From Betaproteobacteria bacterium (GTDB lineage: Bacteria > Pseudomonadota > Gammaproteobacteria > Burkholderiales > Casimicrobiaceae): a stretch of 10,816 nucleotides of DNA. The notes below the pieces were generated by a model that did no database searches, was not told the origin of the DNA, and was given only the letters and a program-made list of their open reading frames with translations. Positions 1 through 8,316 of this stretch are shown piece after piece. The translations under genes and the position numbers were made by a program. The DNA lies in NCBI GenBank assembly GCA_003153335.1, contig PLYG01000016.1:1-10816 (forward strand), read 5' to 3'. Position 1 is the first letter of the stretch, and the number at the start of each line of letters is the position of its first letter.

Positions 1-439
1 GCGACGTGATCGCGAGCAGCAGGATCGGCGCGTCCGCAGGATTCACCTTCCGATACGCTGGTGGCTGAGTCAGTTCCGGCGGGAGGGTGCGCTGGGCTCG
101 TAGGATCGCGGCCTGAACGTCCACGGCAGCGGCATCGATGTTGCGATTCGGATCGAACTCCAGCGTGAGATCGCTTGTACCCTGGAAGCTTGTAGAGCTC
201 ATAACCGCAATGCCGGGAATCGTAGAGAACTGCTTCTCGAGTGGCGTCGCGACCGAAGAAGCCATCGCTTCGGGGCCGGCTCCCGGCAGGTCCGCGGAGA
301 CGAGAATGATCGGCGTGTTGAAGCTTGGCAATGCCGATATGGGGAGGTATCGATAGGCCAGGACGCCGGCTGCCACGATTGAAAGTGACAACAACACCGT
401 CATCGCTGGTCGCCGGATACAAAGTTCGGAGAGCGTCAT
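1..439 (-). CDS. RND multidrug efflux pump, inner-membrane subunit (MdtB/MdtC-like), N-terminal part
   Basis: Partial gene running off the left edge; 146 codons are visible out of about 1,030 usual for the HAE1 RND family. RND pumps use the proton gradient to expel drugs or other small molecules through a periplasmic adaptor and an outer-membrane channel. The product begins MTLSELCIRRPAMTVLL, the usual cytoplasmic N-terminus followed by the first membrane helix (about residues 12-30). The start of the periplasmic porter domain follows, with the motifs DLPGAGPEAMASSVATPLEK and YRKVNPADAPILLLAITS. The latter is characteristic of the MdtB/MdtC branch rather than AcrB. The ATG at 439 overlaps the stop of the adaptor gene (ATGA), so the two are translationally coupled in one operon. 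The family is clear; the substrate and the exact MdtB or MdtC assignment are not determinable from this fragment. Confidence 0.93.
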   Translation of the reverse strand, partial: MTLSELCIRRPAMTVLLSLSIVAAGVLAYRYLPISALPSFNTPIILVSADLPGAGPEAMASSVATPLEKQFSTIPGIAVMSSTSFQGTSDLTLEFDPNRNIDAAAVDVQAAILRAQRTLPPELTQPPAYRKVNPADAPILLLAITS

Positions 440-1563
440 GGAGCACTACTGTCCTGAATCACGGCAACTTGCAGGCCCGGACGAAGATTCTGACCTCCTT
501 CGGTGACCACCTTGCTTCCCGCTTGCAGCCCTTGAACAACTGCCAGATCACTCGTTAGGTAGTCGACCGTGATCGGCTGCGACGAAACCCGTCCATCAGG
601 TTCGATCCGGTAGACGAACTGGCCTTTCGGACCGACTTGCACTGCGCGCGGGGAGACTACGACCGCGTGCTGGAGTATGCGGAGGGAAAAATCCACGGTC
701 ACCAGCGTTCCTGCCCACAACAAGCCGTCGCGGTTGTCGAACTCCGCCTTGGCTTTGAGGCTGCCCGAGGCGCTATCCACGCCACTGTCGACGAAGGACA
801 GATGCCCGTCGATTATCCTGTTCTCGACGTGTGCCCTTACTGGCACCACACCAGCTCGCTGTGCGGCAAGCAGTTTTTGCACCTCGCGTTCCGGAATATT
901 AAACGCGACATCGATCGGGTCGATCAGGGTGATCGTTGTCATCGGCTGAGCCGCATTGGGTTGCACGAGACTCCCGATACGCACCTTGATTTCACCAACG
1001 CGTCCAGACATTGGAGCTATTACCGCCGCGAATCCAACCGATACCTGCGCCGCGCTTACCGCGGCCTGATCGGATGCAAGCGTCGCGGCAAGCGCGTCGA
1101 CATTGCTTTGCGCACTGTCCACGGCGCTTTGAGAAACGAAGCCACGAGTCTTCAGATCGATATTACGCACCAACGTACGCCGGGCATCGTCAAGGAGCGC
1201 CTGGTCCTTGGCGACTTGGGCGGCGACCTTCTCCACATTTGCGACATCACTTCGGTCGTCGAGCGTAAACATGCGCTGGCCGGCGCGAACCGATTGGCCC
1301 TCTTTTATGTCGACCTTGCGAACCGTGGTCATAATCTGCGGCCGGATCTCGACCACGTTCAACGGCGTTACGAATCCGCTGGTTGAATACACCTCGGGAA
1401 CGTCCCGCACGTCCGCAACGCCGCTTCGAACCGGAACCGGTTTTTCAGGGCTCGAACTCGCCGCAGGAGCCCGAGCGCGGTCGTTCCACCAGTATGCGAG
1501 CGCGACCGCAACCGCAACCGCCAGAATCGTGGCGGGTACTAAGAGGCGGAGCTTGATAGGCAA
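436..1563 (-). CDS. RND efflux periplasmic adaptor (membrane fusion protein, MdtA-like)
   Basis: A 375-residue periplasmic adaptor that would link the inner-membrane RND pump encoded directly downstream to an outer-membrane channel. It has an N-terminal membrane anchor or signal segment (about residues 6-24, hydrophobic after MPIKLR). A first lipoyl half follows (about 62-100, with EIRPQIMTTVRKV and IKEGQSVRAGQ), then an alpha-hairpin coiled coil (about 105-170, rich in Ala, Asp and Gln). The second lipoyl half contains APMSGRVGEIKVRIGSLV (about 183-200), followed by beta-barrel and membrane-proximal domains. The length is typical of the family. The start is a TTG at 1563: a TAG stop lies four codons upstream and no ATG or GTG occurs near the N-terminus. 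A weak AGAGAA purine stretch precedes it. The stop overlaps the pump start by four bases. No regulator gene is seen upstream; the region beyond the start is degenerate. Confidence 0.9.
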   Translation of the reverse strand: MPIKLRLLVPATILAVAVAVALAYWWNDRARAPAASSSPEKPVPVRSGVADVRDVPEVYSTSGFVTPLNVVEIRPQIMTTVRKVDIKEGQSVRAGQRMFTLDDRSDVANVEKVAAQVAKDQALLDDARRTLVRNIDLKTRGFVSQSAVDSAQSNVDALAATLASDQAAVSAAQVSVGFAAVIAPMSGRVGEIKVRIGSLVQPNAAQPMTTITLIDPIDVAFNIPEREVQKLLAAQRAGVVPVRAHVENRIIDGHLSFVDSGVDSASGSLKAKAEFDNRDGLLWAGTLVTVDFSLRILQHAVVVSPRAVQVGPKGQFVYRIEPDGRVSSQPITVDYLTSDLAVVQGLQAGSKVVTEGGQNLRPGLQVAVIQDSSAP

Positions 1564-1755
1564 ACAAGTTCTCTAAAAGGTAATCTCAGCGCGCCGCGGG
1601 CAATCGCCCGCACGACGAATGTGGTGCTTCTGCGTCCGGTCGATCGACCGCGTGGGCCGTGCCGTTACAGCGTCCGAGAGCATCGGATTCGGTCCGGCCA
1701 GCAGGTTTCGAACTGACCGCGCAACTGGAACATTACGCGAGGCGCGATGGAATAG
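1564..1755. other. Stretch without an intact gene upstream of the efflux operon
   Basis: I see no credible coding region here; this is the first part of a roughly 620-base gene-free interval that continues to the recombinase pseudogene at 2188. The only distinct structure is a short perfect hairpin, GCGGGC-AATC-GCCCGC at 1596-1611, in the presumed leader of the adaptor gene. It has no T-run on either side, so it does not look like a terminator. A short plus-strand frame (about 1671-1760) reads like protein (ELTAQLEHYARRDGIVR) and ends just before the open frame at 1756. It could be a frame-shifted upstream part of that same decayed gene. The 2074-2187 interval likewise holds nothing I can identify. 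Confidence 0.4.
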
Positions 1756-2073
1756 TACGCTAGTTTCGGCGTACCACTCGCCCCGCGCGCCAATCTGGCC
1801 GAGGGCATCGTTCGCCGCACCCTGCTAGTCGACAAGGACGTTCGCGGTCGCTTTGTTGCCATCACCAAGCAGCGCAACTGCGGCCAAGCCAATCTGCTCG
1901 AGGCCTTCATCAAGCCGCATAACTCGAACGCCGATGCCAAAGCCGCGATCTCGGAGATCGCCAATGCTCTCCTCAAACGAGCCCTGCTCAAGAGCGGCGT
2001 GTTCAATGGTCTGAAGGCCGCCATCAAGAAGGTCGATCCAGCCGTGCTGGAGGCTCACGGCGTGATTCAGTAA
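1756..2073 (+). pseudogene. Decayed open frame of unknown function, no start codon
   Basis: The plus strand is open for 105 codons between a TAG at 1753-1755 and the TAA at 2071-2073. It reads like a real protein C-terminus: it includes LVDKDVRGRFVAITKQRN and then an alanine- and lysine-rich amphipathic helical segment ending EAHGVIQ. No ATG, GTG or TTG lies where a start would be expected, and the codon just before the frame is a stop preceded by ATG GAA. I therefore read it as the remaining 3' part of a gene that has lost its 5' end or suffered a frameshift. I do not recognise the family. Its position next to a broken recombinase gene suggests cargo or a structural gene of a vanished mobile element, which is inference. 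An alternative is chance openness in GC-rich DNA. Confidence 0.4.
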
Positions 2074-2187
2074 CCAAGCCGGTCGATCGTGACCTGTAAT
2101 CGTCGGCCAGCGCTAACGAGGCGCTGCTGCTAGGCTGGGAGTCGTATTTTCCGTTGCGGTTGAAGGCGTATGCCTACGTGTGGACAG

Positions 2188-2549
2188 TCAACGTGCTGCG
2201 TCTAGCACACCCAATCGCTTTATGATCCGCTGGAGGTGCATCAACGACCACACGCCTTCCTTGCCAAGCACAACGCCACGCCTTTTCGCCATCGCCAACG
2301 CGTCCTTCGTGCGGTCGCTGATTCTCTTCGAGTTTTATTCGACAAACGCCGCCATGATGTGAATGGTCAGGCTATTCGCCTCGGGACTATCGCAAGCTAC
2401 AAACTTGACCACATTCTTACCGTTGCCCCTGAATGCCTCCAGCAAGTTGCTAATGAACGAAACGTTGCGGGCAAGCCGGTCAAGCTTGGCAATCAATAAC
2501 GTCGCCCGTGTTTGCGGCAAGCCTCTAGAGCCGCTGCAAGCTGTGGCAA
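2188..2549 (-). pseudogene. Serine recombinase (resolvase/invertase family), fragmentary pseudogene
   Basis: Reading the minus strand gives a mosaic of the catalytic domain of a small serine recombinase. First comes PQLAAALEACRKHG (2546 down to 2505), then after a one-base shift ATLLIAKLDRLARNVSFISN, carrying the conserved KLDRLARN motif. CDSPEANSLTIHIMAAFVE follows, then an in-frame TAA, then NSKRISDRTKDALAMAKRRG, the usual helical arm of these enzymes. In the parent gene the join would read CAC GGG GCG; here one G is missing at about 2505-2507. The TAA at about 2329-2331 stands where related enzymes have Glu, Gln or His. The N-terminal part with the catalytic serine (usually YxRVSxxxQ) is not found upstream. 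The frame ends at 2188, after a C-terminus that no longer resembles the family. Two lesions plus a missing N-terminus make function very unlikely. The family is clear; the element of origin is not. Confidence 0.85.
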
Positions 2550-2589
2550 GACGAGGTTTGACGCAGATCAAGCGGAATTCGCCAGCGTG

Positions 2590-2598
2590 TGCTATAAA
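2590..2598 (+). promoter_or_regulatory. Candidate extended -10 promoter for the cytochrome cassette
   Basis: TGCTATAAA matches the extended -10 pattern TGnTATAAT at eight of nine positions, about 110 bases before the first cytochrome gene. No convincing -35 box is found at 17 bases, although extended -10 promoters can work without one. It lies just past the end of the recombinase remnant. Sequence match only. Confidence 0.35.
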
Positions 2599-2710
2599 GC
2601 AAATTGCAATCGCTAGTGGAACACGGGAGAAGGCTGAAATATGGCCCGTTGCCAGGGTAAGCTCGCGACAAAACGTCATTTTTGGTTGTTCGGCTTGAGG
2701 AAAACGTCCG

Positions 2711-4225
2711 ATGCGAAGTACCCCGTATCGCCTTCTGAGGCAACTCAGAAGACTGGTCCCGCTGATGGTGGGCCTTGCGTCTGTTTTTGCGACATTTCAC
2801 ATCAATGACGCGTTTGCACTGCCAGCTTTTGCCCGTCAGACCGGACAGAACTGCGTCAGTTGCCATGCCGGTGGCCAATTTCCGGAACTGACGCCATACG
2901 GGCGCTTGTTCAAGCTCACCGGGTATACGATCGGCGAGCGTGCGATTCCGCTTTCCGTGATGGGCGTGGCGAGCTACGCCAAAGTCAGCGACACTTCGAA
3001 GAGCGATAGCCCTTCCACGGACTTCCAAAAAAATGGTTCGCCTCTGTTTGCGTCCGGCAGTCTGTTCATCGCTGGCAAGGTCACCAACAATATCGGTGTG
3101 TTTTCCCAGATCACTTATGATAACTATGCGAGCCAAACAGTCGGACCGGACGGGGAGCCTACCGGGGGCTTCAGCGGACACAGCCAAGCCGACAACGTGG
3201 ATATTCGCTATGCGGACCGATTTATAGATGGCAACAGGGATCTGATCGTTGGCGTCAGCTTCAATAACAACCCGTCGATTTCCGATGTCTGGAATACGGC
3301 CGCGGCCTGGATGCAGTACGTGCCCGTCCCCTCGCCTACCAGCCATCAGTTTATCGACGGCACTGCCCCGTATCCAGGTTTCGGGTCAGGCGGCAATCTC
3401 GCCGGCATTACCATGTATGCGTATTGGAACAAGATGCTCTACGCTGAACTGGGAACCTACCGGACTGCCAACAAGGCCCTCTCTTTCATGAGCGCTGGAA
3501 TCGGTGACGCCGACACGACTAAACTGCGTGGCACCAACAACCCTTACTGGCGGTTTGCGCTAACGCATGAGTGGGGTCCGCATAACATTATGGTTGGCAC
3601 CTCCGGCATGGTCGCACACGTCTACGACGGCGGTTCGGAGATATCGGATCCGGACAACCTTGGCCGCTTCAAAAACATGGGCATTGATAGCCAATACCAG
3701 TATATCCTGGACCCGCATACGATCACGGTACAGGCTGCCTACATGAGGCAGAAACAAGAGTATTCGGCGAATACCCTTGCCGCCGCGGCCCCGCCTTATT
3801 TCCTGGCCGATGGCGTAACGCCAGTCGCTCCGGTCAATTCCTCGGACACGACTAACACCCTTCGGTTGAAGTTGTCTTATATTTATCGGGCCAAATACGG
3901 TGGCAGCGTGGCGTTCTTCAACAGGACCGGCACGACGAACACTCTGAATCAAACATCGGGGTTCGATTCGAGTGGCCAAATTACCTCAACCGATCCGTCG
4001 GAAACCGGGATAACTTCGACGCGGGTCACCGGCAGTCTCTCCGGCAACCCTGCCACCCGTGGTTGGACCTACGAAGCCTTCTGGACGCCAGTGCAGTATG
4101 CTCGTATCGGTGTGCAATATACTGCTTACAGCAAATTCAACGGCGCTACCGACAATTACGATGGTTTCGGGCGCAACGCCAGAGACAACAACACATTTTT
4201 CTTGTACGTCTGGGCAGTATATTGA
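2711..4225 (+). CDS. Fused monoheme cytochrome c and outer-membrane beta barrel (Cyc2-like cytochrome-porin)
   Basis: A 504-residue exported protein. Residues 1-36 form a long signal peptide: a basic stretch, a hydrophobic core around 16-29, and a likely cleavage after AFA. A single c-type heme site CVSCH follows at 48-52, then PELTPYGRLFKLTGY (58-72). From about 80 to the end the sequence alternates short, aromatic-rich amphipathic stretches with Gly/Asn/Asp/Ser turns, for example LRLKLSYIYRAKYGGSVAFF (384-403). It ends NTFFLYVWAVY, an aromatic C-terminus typical of barrels inserted by the BAM machinery. One N-terminal CxxCH followed by a Pro-x-Leu-x-x-x-Gly-Arg-x-Phe segment and a porin is the Cyc2 architecture known from iron oxidisers, where heme inside the barrel passes electrons across the outer membrane. 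Here that role is inferred. A TGAGGA ribosome site sits about nine bases before the ATG. A diheme cytochrome gene follows 76 bases downstream on the same strand. A heme-containing porin with another function cannot be excluded. Confidence 0.8.
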   Translation: MRSTPYRLLRQLRRLVPLMVGLASVFATFHINDAFALPAFARQTGQNCVSCHAGGQFPELTPYGRLFKLTGYTIGERAIPLSVMGVASYAKVSDTSKSDSPSTDFQKNGSPLFASGSLFIAGKVTNNIGVFSQITYDNYASQTVGPDGEPTGGFSGHSQADNVDIRYADRFIDGNRDLIVGVSFNNNPSISDVWNTAAAWMQYVPVPSPTSHQFIDGTAPYPGFGSGGNLAGITMYAYWNKMLYAELGTYRTANKALSFMSAGIGDADTTKLRGTNNPYWRFALTHEWGPHNIMVGTSGMVAHVYDGGSEISDPDNLGRFKNMGIDSQYQYILDPHTITVQAAYMRQKQEYSANTLAAAAPPYFLADGVTPVAPVNSSDTTNTLRLKLSYIYRAKYGGSVAFFNRTGTTNTLNQTSGFDSSGQITSTDPSETGITSTRVTGSLSGNPATRGWTYEAFWTPVQYARIGVQYTAYSKFNGATDNYDGFGRNARDNNTFFLYVWAVY

Positions 4226-4301
4226 ACACGTGGTTCAATCCTCTTGTGCGACTCAACGCCCATGAAACTGCGCGAACTTGCGTGTCGACGGGAGACATAA
4301 A

Positions 4302-4946
4302 ATGAAGGTTTCGGGATTCCTGGGAATAGGCTTCGTAGTGTTGGGCGTCGCCGCATGTGCGAATATCGAGCGATCGAGAAATCTCAACGATCCGACCGTG
4401 CCTGCGAAAGTGACTGCCCAAAATGTATGCTCGAATTGCCATGGGGTCGATGGCAACTCCATATCCCCCAATTTCCCCAATCTGGCTGGCCAGACGGAAC
4501 CCTACATCGTGCAACAACTGAAAAGTTTTCGCCAGCACAGCCGGTCGGACCCGGCTGGCTTCGAATATATGTGGGGACTGAGCCGCCACCTGACCGACGA
4601 GCAGATCAACGGGCTGGCTTCCTACTTCGCCAGCCAAAAACCGATCAAACAACCCGCTGAGGCGGGAGAGGCGCAGGTTAGTGCGGGCAAAACAATCTTC
4701 GAGGGTGGAGTACCCGAAAAGAACATTCCAGCGTGCCACACGTGCCATGGCGACCGCGGGCAAGGCAATGGCCAGTTCCCGCGCCTCGCGGACCAACATG
4801 CCGATTATCTGCTAAAACAGTTGACCGTGTTCCAACGCACGGATGAGCGTCCTGAGGGGGCTATGATGAAGGTCATCGTCCACGATCTGACGGAGACGAA
4901 TATGCGAGACGTGGCTGCTTTCTTGCAGGGGATGCCGCCCCAATAG
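4302..4946 (+). CDS. Diheme c-type cytochrome (c4-like), probable lipoprotein
   Basis: A 214-residue exported electron carrier with two class I cytochrome c domains. The N-terminus MKVSGFLGIGFVVLGVAAC fits a lipoprotein signal with Cys19 as the lipidated residue. Heme sites are CSNCH (43-47) and CHTCH (145-149). Likely axial methionines are Met90 (EYMWGLSRHL) in domain one and Met188 or Met189 (GAMMKVIVHDLT) in domain two. The repeated pattern of LAGQ/LADQ, YIVQQLKSFR/YLLKQLTVFQR and helical ends containing LASYFA/VAAFLQG is the c4/c553 fold duplicated. I chose the ATG at 4302 because GGGAGA ends seven bases before it; a TTG eight codons upstream is weaker and would add a charged stretch before the signal. 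The gene follows the cytochrome-porin gene by 76 bases, so it likely accepts or donates electrons at the periplasmic face of that barrel. The partner oxidase or reductase is not in the window. Confidence 0.9.
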   Translation: MKVSGFLGIGFVVLGVAACANIERSRNLNDPTVPAKVTAQNVCSNCHGVDGNSISPNFPNLAGQTEPYIVQQLKSFRQHSRSDPAGFEYMWGLSRHLTDEQINGLASYFASQKPIKQPAEAGEAQVSAGKTIFEGGVPEKNIPACHTCHGDRGQGNGQFPRLADQHADYLLKQLTVFQRTDERPEGAMMKVIVHDLTETNMRDVAAFLQGMPPQ

Positions 4947-5008
4947 CGTAGAGCATATTGATCGTTTGGCGAAATACTCGAGTCGGCCGTCTCGCCGCTC
5001 AACGAAAA

Positions 5009-5036
5009 ACGGGCCGCATTTGCGGCCCGTGTTTTT
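5009..5036. terminator. Bidirectional rho-independent terminator
   Basis: A perfect 9-bp stem ACGGGCCGC / GCGGCCCGT with an ATTT loop (5009-5030) is followed by GTTTTT on the plus strand. It is preceded by AAAAAC, which becomes a T-run on the minus strand. It sits between the convergent cytochrome gene (stop at 4946) and lldP (stop at 5073), so it can end both transcripts. Confidence 0.9.
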
Positions 5037-5072
5037 GTCCAACGACACAACGCTGTCGCTGGTCTTCGCGCC

Positions 5073-6887
<1,815 letters not shown>

Positions 6888-6943
6888 GGATCCTCCGTCT
6901 ATTTGAACCAGATGGTCTCAATGTCCTCCGGCAATGGAGGATC
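6888..6943 (-). promoter_or_regulatory. lldP 5' leader with alternative anti-Shine-Dalgarno pairings
   Basis: On the lldP transcript, GATCCUCC (6943 down to 6936) is perfectly complementary over eight bases to GGAGGAUC, the lldP ribosome site (6896 to 6889). Part of the same segment, UCCUCC, can instead form a local 6-bp hairpin with GGAGGA at 6929-6924 across a six-base loop. The two pairings exclude each other, one hiding the ribosome site and the other leaving it free. A further small stem GCCGG/CCGGC lies upstream at 6961-6979. The complementarity is seen directly; a regulatory switch is inference. Confidence 0.45.
6903..6921. promoter_or_regulatory. Imperfect dyad in the lldP leader, possible operator
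   Basis: TTGAACCA-GA-TGGTCTCAA is an inverted repeat with one extra base in the right arm; the core is ACCA-GA-TGGT with outer TTGA and TCAA. It lies 16-34 bases before the lldP start. Lactate permease operons are often controlled by GntR-type LldR proteins binding short dyads, but this arrangement does not match a consensus I can name, and no such regulator gene is in the window. It could equally be RNA structure. Confidence 0.25.
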
Positions 6944-7003
6944 ATTTCCCTTCTTCTGATGCCGGTCTTTAGTGCCGGCCTGGAGTGCGAGACTACTTTT
7001 TAA

Positions 7004-7032
7004 ATGCTACCACGGCATTTGCAAAAGGACAA
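7004..7032 (-). promoter_or_regulatory. Candidate sigma-70 promoter for lldP
   Basis: On the minus strand, TTGTCC (7032 to 7027) and TAGCAT (7009 to 7004) are separated by exactly 17 bases, which would place the transcript start near 6997 and give a leader of about 110 bases. The -35 box is only 21 bases past the stop of the MFS gene. I see no terminator between that gene and lldP, so read-through is also possible. Confidence 0.4.
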
Positions 7033-7053
7033 TTCAGAGTGTCCGCCAAGCTG

Positions 7054-8316
7054 CTAGGCGGCGGTGGCCCGAACCGCCGGCCGGGGCATGACAGGCGCCT
7101 CGCGTATCGGCAGGTTCACTAGTGCCGCAGCGAGGGCCAGCGCGATATCGGCGTACCACATCCACGTGAAGTTACCGTACGTCGCGAAAGAAAGTCCGCC
7201 CAGCCATGCACCGAAGAATCCGCCGATCTGATGCGATAGCAGCGTCAAGCCGAACAGCGTCCCCAGATAACGTGTCCCGAACAATTTGCCGACCAGGCCG
7301 GCCGTCGGCGGAACCGTGGCCAGCCAGGTGAAGCCCAGGGCCGCGGCAAATATGTAAAAAGTCCACGCCGTCTTGGGGGCCAGCAGATAGAGAACGATGA
7401 TCACCGCGCGGCTGGCATACATCAATGCCAGTAAGTGCTTCATCCGGTAGCGCGATGCAAGCGCGCCGGCGCTCAGGCTGCCTGCGATGTTGAACAAGCC
7501 TATCAGCGCCAGTGCGGTTGCCGAAACGCTTGCCGACAGATTGCACAGCGCGACTTCTCCCGGCAGGTGTGTGACCAGAAATGCGACATGAAAGCCGCAG
7601 GTGAAGAACCCCGCATGAAGGCAAAGATAGCTCGGGTCGCGTATCGCGGCGCGGACTTGCGGCCCGAGTCCCAATGGCGCCGGCCCGCTTGGCGCAGCGG
7701 CGGGCGCGCCAAGCGATTCGATCCGGGGCGCCGTCCGGCGATTGCGCAGAGGCCAGGTCAATGGAATGGTCAACAGCGTGGTGGCTGCCATGGTCAGCAT
7801 CGCCGAAACCCATCCTGCCGTGCTGATGATAGCCTGCATCAGCGGCGCGAAGACGAATTGTCCGAACGACCCGCCAGCATTGATGAATCCGGCGGCAAAC
7901 GCGCGCCGCTCGGCCGGCAATTGTCTTGCCGTCGCGCCGATGAGGATCGAGAAACTGCCCGCGCCCGCGCCAGCCGCGCAAAGTATGCCCATGGTCAACA
8001 ACAAGCTCCATTGCGAATTGACGAAGGGTGTCAATGCGGTGCCGGCCGCCAGCATCACTGTACCCGCGATGACCACACGCACGGCTCCGTATTTGTCGGC
8101 GATGGCGCCAAATATTGGTTGCGCAGCGCCCCACACAAACTGTCCGACCGCCAGCGCAAAGCTGATCGAGACGATCCCCAATCCGGTCGCGGTATTGATC
8201 GGCGACACGAACAGCCCGGTGGTCTGGCGCGCACCCATGGTGATCATCAGTATTGCCGCTGCGGCCAATGTCAGCATCCAACCGGCACGGGGAGAGAGTT
8301 CAGTCTTCGTTGGCAT
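7054..8316 (-). CDS. MFS transporter (12-helix, monocarboxylate/OFA-like)
   Basis: A 420-residue major facilitator superfamily permease of the inner membrane. Twelve hydrophobic segments can be followed, with a hydrophilic central loop (about residues 190-220, Pro- and Ala-rich). The family motif A, GAIADKYGAVRVV, lies between helices 2 and 3. The early MGARQTTGLFVSPI and the glycine-rich IGGFFGAWLGGL in the C-terminal half resemble monocarboxylate/oxalate-type MFS carriers; the substrate is not determinable. I chose the ATG at 8316, which overlaps the end of the marR gene by 17 bases. A TTG at 8334 would add six residues but has no ribosome site. The overlap points to co-transcription with marR and probable control by its product. 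Being followed on the same strand by a lactate permease gene is compatible with an organic-acid role, which is inference. Confidence 0.9.
   Translation of the reverse strand: MPTKTELSPRAGWMLTLAAAAILMITMGARQTTGLFVSPINTATGLGIVSISFALAVGQFVWGAAQPIFGAIADKYGAVRVVIAGTVMLAAGTALTPFVNSQWSLLLTMGILCAAGAGAGSFSILIGATARQLPAERRAFAAGFINAGGSFGQFVFAPLMQAIISTAGWVSAMLTMAATTLLTIPLTWPLRNRRTAPRIESLGAPAAAPSGPAPLGLGPQVRAAIRDPSYLCLHAGFFTCGFHVAFLVTHLPGEVALCNLSASVSATALALIGLFNIAGSLSAGALASRYRMKHLLALMYASRAVIIVLYLLAPKTAWTFYIFAAALGFTWLATVPPTAGLVGKLFGTRYLGTLFGLTLLSHQIGGFFGAWLGGLSFATYGNFTWMWYADIALALAAALVNLPIREAPVMPRPAVRATAA

Noticed and set aside
637..1386. Plus-strand open frame of 249 codons opposite the efflux adaptor
   Set aside because: Antisense shadow; no domain, while the minus strand encodes a complete adaptor coupled to the pump gene.
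1700..1720. GGTTTCGAACTGACC as the T-arm of a tRNA
   Set aside because: The T-loop does not fit the GGTTCGAATCC pattern, and no acceptor stem, anticodon arm or CCA end could be arranged around it.
2180..2499. Plus-strand frames of 60-87 codons over the recombinase relic
   Set aside because: They are complements of the recognisable recombinase sequence and show no family features.
2525..3346. Minus-strand open frame of 273 codons across the start of the cytochrome-porin gene
   Set aside because: It would overlap the signal peptide and heme motif of the supported gene; its composition is not protein-like and its end falls in the recombinase relic.
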